Below the pieces are notes generated by a model that saw nothing but the letters and a program-made list of their open reading frames with translations, searched no databases and was not told the DNA's origin. The position numbers and the translations under genes are program-made. A DNA stretch of 64,000 nt, taken from positions 84,356-148,355 of the IMG/VR virus record IMGVR_UViG_3300042373_001362, one strand, 5' to 3'. Source of the stretch: a virus. Positions 58,959 to 64,000 of the stretch are shown one piece after another (within the stretch, counting starts at the first letter, position 1; the number at the start of each line of letters is the position of its first letter).

Positions 58959-58992
58959 CATGGGCCAGTGGGGGAAGCTTCACTGGCCCATG
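58959..58992 (+). terminator. Hairpin CATGGGCCAGTG/CACTGGCCCATG
   Basis: 12-bp perfect stem with a 10-nt loop after the VWA gene; no T-run. Confidence 0.75.
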
Positions 58993-59047
58993 ACACCGCA
59001 CACAGTGGGTCTCTTTGACCCATGGGTGTTGTTCCTTTCCCATGAGG

Positions 59048-59076
59048 TTGGAGACTCACTGTTGTGTCGGTAACAT
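59048..59076 (+). promoter_or_regulatory. Promoter TTGGAG-N17-TAACAT
   Basis: Leader contains ATTACTAGAAACGGAAAAAC before ATG 59107, the same leader type as the leadered cassettes. Confidence 0.55.
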
Positions 59077-59106
59077 CACAATCAATTACTAGAAACGGAA
59101 AAACAA

Positions 59107-59376
59107 ATGGAAAAGATTTATTCTTTCATCGGAGATGCGACCCACGAGGATTCGCTTGACGGTCTCAACTACTGCATCGTTCTTTGCGATGATGCACCCG
59201 GGGACATCGTTGATGAGGTAATGGAAGAATCTGAAGATGCAATCTTCTACAAGGTAGACAGAGCACAGATGGATTCACTCGCCAAGAGCATTGAGATGGA
59301 CGTAGACCGTCATGCAATGGGTGACGGGTACCTGTTAGACCTCACAGAGCCTTATATCCTCGCTACGGCTGATTAG
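59107..59376 (+). CDS. Unknown acidic protein
   Basis: 89 aa, MEKIYSFIGDATHEDSLDGL, CIVLCDDAPGDIVDEVMEES. Alpha/beta pattern, acidic. Leader belongs to the ACTAGAA class. Overlaps the convergent gene by 4 nt. Confidence 0.78.
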   Translation: MEKIYSFIGDATHEDSLDGLNYCIVLCDDAPGDIVDEVMEESEDAIFYKVDRAQMDSLAKSIEMDVDRHAMGDGYLLDLTEPYILATAD

Positions 59377-59702
59377 GACCGCTTGGGCCCACTGTCTCTC
59401 ATGGTCCTAGCCCACGAGCGACAGAAGATAATTACTCCAGCGACTAGCACGCAGTTAGTCCAGGAGATATCCCAGCCGAACATCTGTGACGGCTCGAGAA
59501 GCTTGAAGATAATCCAGGCACCGGTGCCGTACAGAACCGACGTCAACATGAACCCAACAATGAGACCAAAGAAAATCATTCCGACAAAACCTATTACAGC
59601 TTTTTCTTCGAGAACTTCGTCCGAAGGTATGGGCCGGTGCTTATTAATCGACGGTGGTGGAAGAAACAGTTCCGACCTTCTTAGTCGGTCATCCTTGCGC
59701 AT
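59373..59702 (-). CDS. Two-span membrane protein
   Basis: 109 aa. Polar N-terminus with PPPS (antisense to 17-mer copy 5), spans VIGFVGMIFFGLIVGFMLTS and NCVLVAGVIIFC around a short loop. ATG 59702 chosen; GTG 59717 is possible. Overlaps the upstream HA-domain gene by 14 nt. Confidence 0.72.
   Translation of the reverse strand: MRKDDRLRRSELFLPPPSINKHRPIPSDEVLEEKAVIGFVGMIFFGLIVGFMLTSVLYGTGAWIIFKLLEPSQMFGWDISWTNCVLVAGVIIFCRSWARTMRDSGPKRS
59649..59665 (+). repeat. 17-mer CGACGGTGGTGGAAGAA, copy 5
   Basis: Plus-strand copy lying inside a minus-strand gene. Confidence 0.7.
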
Positions 59703-60075
59703 CGATGTCTCGCACAATCTGATGTACCCGCTGGCGACTCAAATCAAATTCGTCGGCAATCTGGCGGAGAGATTTTCCGGCCGCACGCATTTCGAGAATT
59801 CTATTATTTCGATTAATGTCCGTCGCAGGCCCTGGACGAAGAGGTCCCCAAACCCATCCCGCGATACTCGAGAGCTCTTTAACTCTTTCTTCAGAAAGTT
59901 GATTTTTTCTGTAACGTTGCCTGGCGTAACCAACCCAAGCTCCCAGATTAATTTCAGATTCTTCGATTTTTTCGACATGCGCGGCCGGTACGTGAGTGTG
60001 CCCTTCTCGTTCGGCGAACTGCTTAAGCGCTTTGATGTAAATATTGAAACGTGTGGTGTTGTCCATGGTCGTCAT
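59689..60075 (-). CDS. Helicase-associated domain plus sigma-r4-like HTH protein
   Basis: 128 aa. N-terminal helicase-associated (HA, PF03457-type) domain: RFNIYIKALKQFAEREGHTH, NLGAWVGYARQRYRKNQLSE, RVKELSSIAGWVWGP. C-terminal sigma70 region-4-like HTH: NRNNRILEMRAAGKSLRQIA, DEFDLSRQRVHQIVRD. A small two-domain DNA-binding protein, plausible transcription regulator. TAATGT ends 6 nt before ATG 60075 (leaderless). Confidence 0.82.
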   Translation of the reverse strand: MTTMDNTTRFNIYIKALKQFAEREGHTHVPAAHVEKIEESEINLGAWVGYARQRYRKNQLSEERVKELSSIAGWVWGPLRPGPATDINRNNRILEMRAAGKSLRQIADEFDLSRQRVHQIVRDIDAQG

Positions 60076-60081
60076 AGTAAT

Positions 60082-60087
60082 ACATTA
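60082..60087 (-). promoter_or_regulatory. -10 TAATGT, leaderless start
   Basis: Minus-strand TAATGT, 6 nt before ATG 60075. Confidence 0.5.
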
Positions 60088-60116
60088 ACTAGTCAAAGGA
60101 TGAGAGCACATTGGAC

Positions 60117-60638
60117 ATGAGCCCAGAACCCGTATACAATCCCATAAACAGATATTGCCGGTTTGGCAGGAAGACAGAGGCCCCCGTGGAGGATGAGGAT
60201 TACAAGAAAATCTTCAATTTCGAAGAAAGCGAAGAATTGCTGAGTGAGCTCAACGGCTTTAAAGACCTTTCTCCAGAATTAGCAAAAAACATGCGGCGAG
60301 AATTGGCCCAGGTTATGGAAAATCCGGAAAATGTTCTCATCGTGGGTACCGACGGGGACAAAACAATAACAATTGTTACCGCCCCAGAGGAAGTAGTTGG
60401 AGGCCACGGCCCAGTACTCATCCCAACTTTAGATAAAAACCGAATTCTTTCAATGGTCTCTTCGGAATTTATTACAGAAATGGCCGAAAATTGTCGAGAA
60501 ATGGAAGACCAGGACGGGGCTCAAGATTTCTGGAGCTTGCTCCTGGAGAATTTTTTCGAAAAAACGTTAGAATTGTCCGAACGTGGCGGCGGAGCTCTAC
60601 TGGAAATTCCAGATTTTATCCCTGAGGAGGGTTTTTAA
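60117..60638 (+). CDS. Acidic protein, unknown
   Basis: 173 aa, MSPEPVYNPINRYCRFGRKT, acidic helices (FEESEELLSELNGFKD), central strands VLIVGTDGDKTITIVTAPEE. TTG 60111 is an alternative start. First gene of the final plus-strand run. Confidence 0.73.
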   Translation: MSPEPVYNPINRYCRFGRKTEAPVEDEDYKKIFNFEESEELLSELNGFKDLSPELAKNMRRELAQVMENPENVLIVGTDGDKTITIVTAPEEVVGGHGPVLIPTLDKNRILSMVSSEFITEMAENCREMEDQDGAQDFWSLLLENFFEKTLELSERGGGALLEIPDFIPEEGF

Positions 60639-60639
60639 G

Positions 60640-61203
60640 ATGACGGTGGTGGAAGACCTTGGTTACGAAGAGCCAGCTACCTGGGATGAAGCAGCGGAAC
60701 TGACAGTTTCTCAGATTTTCAGATTTAATCTGGTGGCCCTTAATCGCCTGGACGATATGCGTGCGCAGCTGGATTATATGATTTCTAAAAATGTAGGAAT
60801 TCTCCCAGTGGCCTGGATGTCTTCAGACGAGATGTCTGATTTTTGGAAAATACTCGGAGCTATTACACGTGCCGCAGCTGCGGAATCAAAAATTGAGTTT
60901 TTCGGAATTAATCCAGAACGTGCTGCGGCGGACGAAAATCTCGAAAAAATGATTAAAGACATTGCCGGGCTGATAATTCGCAAACAAAGAGATTACGGCA
61001 GCGACAATATTCTTCGATTTGGAAGATTAGGTCTCCTGGTCCGGGTTCATGACAAAATCGCGAGATTAGAGAATTTAACAGCTCGCGGCACTGAACCCAG
61101 TAATGAATCAATTTCGGATAATTACATGGATGTAATTGGTTACTGCACGGTAGCCATGATGTTCGAACGCGGTTGGTTTACGCTGCCGCTGCAGGAAAAG
61201 TAA
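60640..61203 (+). CDS. DUF1599-like nucleotide-modification-associated protein
   Basis: 187 aa. C-terminal block KQRDYGSDNILRFGRLGLLV, RVHDKIARLENL, ESISDNYMDVIGYCTVAMMF matches the DUF1599/nucleotide modification-associated domain, related to all-alpha NTP pyrophosphohydrolases. Could clear or modify nucleotides. GGAGG lies 8 nt before ATG. The start codon region is 17-mer copy 6 (M-TVVED). Confidence 0.82.
   Translation: MTVVEDLGYEEPATWDEAAELTVSQIFRFNLVALNRLDDMRAQLDYMISKNVGILPVAWMSSDEMSDFWKILGAITRAAAAESKIEFFGINPERAAADENLEKMIKDIAGLIIRKQRDYGSDNILRFGRLGLLVRVHDKIARLENLTARGTEPSNESISDNYMDVIGYCTVAMMFERGWFTLPLQEK
60641..60657 (+). repeat. 17-mer TGACGGTGGTGGAAGAC, copy 6
   Basis: Spans the first codons of the 60640 gene. 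Confidence 0.75.
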
Positions 61204-61208
61204 AAAAG

Positions 61209-61424
61209 ATGGAAAATGCGAAAGCCCCCAGAGGAACGACGAGAGTCCGCCACCTACAAACCCGTTACAGAAAAGCAACTTCGCTCAACTCTGGGGAGCT
61301 TCGCAATGCCGCGCCAGCAACTGAAAGGGAAATTGCTATGCGGCTCATAGACGATAGCACATCCATGGCCTGTGGAAAAGAAACTCAAAGAAATTCTTGT
61401 TTCCAGGTTGACGGTGGTGGATGA
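61209..61424 (+). CDS. Possible small basic protein
   Basis: 71 aa, MENAKAPRGTTRVRHLQTRY, basic, ending in 17-mer copy 7 (VDGGG). A second frame from ATG 61217 (44 codons) competes for the same DNA; which one is used is uncertain. Confidence 0.4.
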   Translation: MENAKAPRGTTRVRHLQTRYRKATSLNSGELRNAAPATEREIAMRLIDDSTSMACGKETQRNSCFQVDGGG

Positions 61425-61425
61425 G
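61409..61425 (+). repeat. 17-mer TGACGGTGGTGGATGAG, copy 7
   Basis: Overlaps the stop of the 61209 frame. Confidence 0.8.
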
Positions 61426-61678
61426 CCTGCTATCGTGTCCCACTACTCGGCCCTAGGGCCACATAAGAGTGACGTCACATCTACAGCCACCTGATTGAAG
61501 TTCGCGGAGAATTCCGAGGGCCTACTTTGAGTTTGCCAAAAACTGGTTTTCAAAAAGTAAAGGTTCCCCCGGACCCCCTCCAAAGTTCATCAACTGACTG
61601 ACTCTTACAACTCAATCTCAGTTACATTGCTAACTAACTATTATCACTACAACTTGAGAATTTAAGTCTCGATGAGAC
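61426..61678. other. Noncoding segment before replication genes
   Basis: About 250 nt with no credible frame; contains GGCCCTAGGGCC, TGACGTCA, purine-poor CAACTCAATC runs and the promoter of the next gene at its end. Could hold an origin or control sites; nothing decisive seen. Confidence 0.5.
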
Positions 61679-61708
61679 TTGACAAAACCTTCTCACGGGG
61701 ATTAAACT
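61679..61708 (+). promoter_or_regulatory. Promoter TTGACA-N18-TAAACT, leaderless
   Basis: Consensus -35, 18-nt spacer with CACGGGG, and 6 nt to ATG 61715. Confidence 0.75.
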
Positions 61709-61714
61709 AAGAAA

Positions 61715-62071
61715 ATGACCGAGAAACCGAAACGAATTACTAAAAAAGTTCTCGAAAGAAATTCCGCCGCAGCAAAAATCTCAGAAGACCAAATTCTGGA
61801 AGTTTTTGAATTCTGGAAATTAACGTTTAAAAAGCGCAGCTCTGTAGCTCTGGACCATGGTCGAAGAGTTCTTATCGGCAGCGCTATTTACCACTACGGA
61901 ATAGACGGCGCAAAAGATGCAATTATCGGCTGCACCAGGTCAGATTTCTGGATGGGTCGCAACAAACGCAATAAAGCGTATACGGGCATAGAGCACATCT
62001 TCAAAGACAACGCACGCATCGAGTCGATGCTGGAATTACTACCGGAGGACGGCAATGAAGCAAATTGGTAA
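61715..62071 (+). CDS. Replication-associated-like protein
   Basis: 118 aa. VFEFWKLTFKKRSSVALDHG, RRVLIGSAIYHYGIDGAKDA, IIGCTRSDFWMGRNKRNKAY and GIEHIFKDNARIESMLEL resemble the C-terminal domain of phage replication initiation/organiser proteins. No ATPase motifs. Overlaps the next gene by 17 nt. Same operon as a possible helicase loader. Confidence 0.72.
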   Translation: MTEKPKRITKKVLERNSAAAKISEDQILEVFEFWKLTFKKRSSVALDHGRRVLIGSAIYHYGIDGAKDAIIGCTRSDFWMGRNKRNKAYTGIEHIFKDNARIESMLELLPEDGNEANW

Positions 62072-62594
62072 AAAAGCAAAAAAGTCCGCCGCAGCTGCGG
62101 CCGGAAACAAAACGGCAGAAAAGCGATTTTCTCCCCAGGCTTACCCGCTGTACGTGTGGGGACTATGGGCGGAAACAGTTCGTAGTACTAACCCAGCAAC
62201 TGGGTTCAAGCTTCTGGGGTACAAGTACCACACTGACCGGTTAACCATCGTCGGCTGGATGCAGATGAGTGACACCCGTGTCGAGCCCATGGTGTTTACG
62301 TCCGAGTGGGGAGTAGTGCCCATCTACGAGCTGGCGGGCTCCTGGCCTGCAGAGTACGGCCAGCTGCCGGATTATTACGAATTAATCCAGGACCGCGACG
62401 GAGCTCCGATGGTTGTCCCCCACGAAGACTTCGTCCTGGTGGATATAGCAATGTCGCAGCCAGACAGGGAGATGTTCGAGGCAACCAAGCAGCAGCACCT
62501 AACGAACTGCTCTCTATATGCAGGAACAGAAGATGGCGAGCTAAAAGACCTAAGTTCCTCGACGGTGGTGGAAGAGAATAAAGATGGCAAGTGA
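62055..62594 (+). CDS. Unknown protein with basic N-terminus
   Basis: 179 aa. Lys/Ala-rich start (KKAKKSAAAAAGNK), then aromatic strands YPLYVWGLWAETVRS, IVGWMQMSDTRVEPMVFTSE. Tail STVVEENKDGK is read from 17-mer copy 8. Overlaps both neighbours. Confidence 0.76.
   Translation: MKQIGKKAKKSAAAAAGNKTAEKRFSPQAYPLYVWGLWAETVRSTNPATGFKLLGYKYHTDRLTIVGWMQMSDTRVEPMVFTSEWGVVPIYELAGSWPAEYGQLPDYYELIQDRDGAPMVVPHEDFVLVDIAMSQPDREMFEATKQQHLTNCSLYAGTEDGELKDLSSSTVVEENKDGK
62560..62576 (+). repeat. 17-mer CGACGGTGGTGGAAGAG, copy 8
   Basis: At the junction of the 62055 and 62584 genes. Confidence 0.78.
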
Positions 62595-62838
62595 AGACTG
62601 TTACGTAGCTAGAAAAATCGAAAATTCGGATTTCCCAGGGATAGTTCAGATAAATCTAGCCGAAAATCTTGAGGACGTCGCGCTCTTATTGCTTGTGTCA
62701 TTAATGGCCGCGCAAAAATATCCAGATTCAATAAGCGAGGCTGAAGTCCACAGGGAGATTACTGACCTAGCAGATGCTGGTAAGTGGGATGAGCTGGCAT
62801 TCAAAGGCCTAAAGTGGATTCAGGAGATTGGGCAATGA
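62584..62838 (+). CDS. Small helical protein
   Basis: 84 aa, MASEDCYVARKIENSDFPGI, VALLLLVSLMAAQKYPDSIS. One hydrophobic helix, otherwise soluble-looking. Overlaps neighbours by 11 and 4 nt. Confidence 0.75.
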   Translation: MASEDCYVARKIENSDFPGIVQINLAENLEDVALLLLVSLMAAQKYPDSISEAEVHREITDLADAGKWDELAFKGLKWIQEIGQ

Positions 62839-63323
62839 AAAAAATCGAATGTGAGGAATTGGTTCGTATTGCCTACGCAACGTATAACCTCCAGATTCTC
62901 ATCGCCGACGAAAAACATATTTTCCGAGCATGGTACGCGCTACTGGGAGACCTGGAGTATGAAGACGTGCGCGACGCATTTACCGAATTAGCAACTTATG
63001 CGGACTTTATGCCTCGACCAGGGGAGGTCCGCCGAAGGACGATAGACAACCTTAGTGGCGGCTCAAACCATCCAGATGCTGCAACGGCATGGGGGATGCT
63101 CCAATCGATGCGTAAAGCAACTGAGGGAGGACAGTTCTACGAGGGGGAGAGACCAGAAGCTCTCATCGAGACGCTCTCTCTCCTGGGGGCATCAGCCTAC
63201 GACCTCCACACCAACGGAGATAGGGAAACTTTTATACGGGTATATAACAAGACCATAGAAAAGTTTGAAAAAAAGAAGTACAAGAAGACTTCCAACCTGA
63301 CGGTGGTGGATGAAGATGCCTAA
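62835..63323 (+). CDS. Possible replicative helicase loader (G39P-like)
   Basis: 162 aa. ELVRIAYATYNLQILIADEK, FRAWYALLGDLEYEDVRDAF, TELATYADFMPRPGEVRR resembles the loader/inhibitor N-domain that binds replicative helicase. The tail LTVVDEDA is 17-mer copy 9. Context with replication-like genes supports it. Confidence 0.65.
   Translation: MKKIECEELVRIAYATYNLQILIADEKHIFRAWYALLGDLEYEDVRDAFTELATYADFMPRPGEVRRRTIDNLSGGSNHPDAATAWGMLQSMRKATEGGQFYEGERPEALIETLSLLGASAYDLHTNGDRETFIRVYNKTIEKFEKKKYKKTSNLTVVDEDA
63298..63314 (+). repeat. 17-mer TGACGGTGGTGGATGAA, copy 9
   Basis: At the 3' end of the 62835 gene. Confidence 0.78.
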
Positions 63324-63356
63324 ACTGGAATACCCAAACAAAAAGAGGGAAACTAA

Positions 63357-63476
63357 ATGAAGTACATTATTGGTTCGGTACTTATTTACCTCACTTTTAA
63401 ATCCCCACGAATCGACCCATTATCGAAGATAACGCTCTACGCCGCGATTGCTGGCGTGGTGTACTATCTTCCCTGA
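63357..63476 (+). CDS. 39-aa membrane peptide
   Basis: MKYIIGSVLIYLTFKSPRID, PLSKITLYAAIAGVVYYLP: two short hydrophobic stretches with basic residues between. GAGGG lies upstream. Stop overlaps the next start (TGATG). Confidence 0.6.
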   Translation: MKYIIGSVLIYLTFKSPRIDPLSKITLYAAIAGVVYYLP

Positions 63477-63643
63477 TGAAGCGAAACCCTGGACGACCAA
63501 CAGTAAAACCAACTAAGCCTTATACGACGGTAACAATCCGCGTAAGTAAAGAGTTTAAAGAAAAATTAATTCAACAAGCAGAAGCTGTTGATTTAACCCT
63601 GACCGACTATCTCATCGCTCTCGTCGAACGAGATAGTGCGTAA
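63476..63643 (+). CDS. Ribbon-helix-helix protein
   Basis: 55 aa. Basic arm MKRNPGRPTVKPTKP, strand YTTVTIRVSKEF, then KEKLIQQAEAVDLTLTDYLI: a CopG/Arc-type repressor. Overlaps the next gene by 8 nt. Confidence 0.75.
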   Translation: MKRNPGRPTVKPTKPYTTVTIRVSKEFKEKLIQQAEAVDLTLTDYLIALVERDSA

Positions 63644-63977
63644 GCCTCAGAAGTCCCGTCACCCCGACAAGTGGTCAGAGATACACGTACGGCTGAAGGG
63701 GTCGCTCAAGAATGAGCTGATTGACTATGCACGCCGCCACGACCTGTCCGTCGGCCAGATAGTAAATTACGCAATATTCCTATTACTCCAGGAGGAGAAG
63801 GGAATCCCTGCCCCCGGTTCTCCCCAGTACTCTCTCCCCACGATGGAGGAGTCTATTGTCGCCTACATGAAGGGCGAGACACTCTTGCAACCCTGTGGGC
63901 AAGTTAGTTGCGATATGAAACTGACCCAGTTAGATGGCCTGAGTTTCTGTGATACCTGCAATCTTCGCATTTTGTAA
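63636..63977 (+). CDS. Ribbon-helix-helix protein with zinc tail
   Basis: 113 aa, GTG start. Strand EIHVRLKGSLKNELIDYARR, HDLSVGQIVNYAIFLLLQEE is a second RHH core; the C-terminus PCGQVSCDMK ... FCDTCNLRIL has four Cys that may bind zinc. Paired with the previous RHH gene; the two could form a heterodimer. Confidence 0.77.
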   Translation: MRKPQKSRHPDKWSEIHVRLKGSLKNELIDYARRHDLSVGQIVNYAIFLLLQEEKGIPAPGSPQYSLPTMEESIVAYMKGETLLQPCGQVSCDMKLTQLDGLSFCDTCNLRIL

Positions 63978-64000
63978 TTTGCTTTTGTAATTTTGAAAAT

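Noticed and set aside
62648-62660. AGATAAATCTAG in the 62584 gene as a further LexA-like operator
   Set aside because: It lies inside a coding sequence, far from any promoter, and only half of the palindrome is present.

Overview
The window is a piece of the genome of a tailed bacteriophage of an actinobacterium. Evidence: an HK97-type major capsid gene at the left end, a dense array of small overlapping genes, a phage-type primase-helicase, a cell-wall hydrolase and five tRNA genes. The actinobacterial signature is two WhiB-type [4Fe-4S] proteins, FAD-dependent ThyX, a B12-dependent (class II) ribonucleotide reductase and very wide use of leaderless start codons. Terminase large subunit, portal and tail genes are absent, so the genome is larger than the window; no integrase was recognised.

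Layout. 1-4.4 kb: end of the structural module (repeat-rich protein, major capsid, DUF6321-like protein, SNase-like nuclease). 4.4-7.4 kb, minus strand: class II RNR and two small genes. 7.5-16.3 kb: AK-rich basic protein, WhiB, primase-helicase, HTH and RHH proteins, a probable zinc peptidase, PD-(D/E)XK-like and endonuclease VII-like nucleases, tRNA-Ile(TAT) and tRNA-Met(CAT). 16.3-18.4 kb: LexA-like repressor with candidate operators, then about 1.1 kb of noncoding CA-rich low-complexity DNA. 18.4-29.6 kb: LysM membrane protein, SSB, secreted muralytic enzyme, ThyX, tRNA-Arg(TCT), tRNA-Arg(CCT), tRNA-Lys(TTT), lipoproteins, a secreted SGNH hydrolase,  a DUF932 protein and a SNF2-type helicase. 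29.6-56.6 kb: about 75 mostly unknown small genes arranged as insulated cassettes. 56.7-64 kb: a MoxR ATPase with a HExxH/VWA partner, then replication-associated and ribbon-helix-helix genes.

The most unusual feature is regulatory. I count 49 copies (45 plus, 4 minus strand) of one promoter module between 25.4 and 56.7 kb: TTGTCGG, a G-rich spacer with GGGGTGGG, and a TAAGGT-like -10 usually 18 nt after TTGTCG. In most copies the -10 ends 6-7 nt before the ATG, placing the transcription start on the start codon (leaderless mRNA). Most copies directly follow a hairpin whose loop holds GCCCCG or CGGGGC, so each small gene or gene pair is a terminator-promoter-gene cassette. An ACAGCRA motif follows the start in any reading frame and also occurs in the untranslated leaders of the leadered cassettes. 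Two cassettes carry no protein but two homologous structured RNAs of about 205 nt closed by 24-29 bp stems whose sequences differ while pairing is kept. The array also holds three perfect bacterial parS sites (TGTTTCACGTGAAACA) plus one single-mismatch copy, and a ParA/MinD-like ATPase gene. From 47.4 kb rightward a second asymmetric 17-mer (TGACGGTGGTGGAWGAG) occurs nine times in one orientation, mostly at gene boundaries.

A reasonable reading is that the left part and far right encode capsid, nucleotide and DNA metabolism, while the cassette array encodes individually promoted proteins and RNAs that remodel the host; the shared promoter suggests one switch controls them together. All functional names rest on motif recognition by eye; no database search was run.
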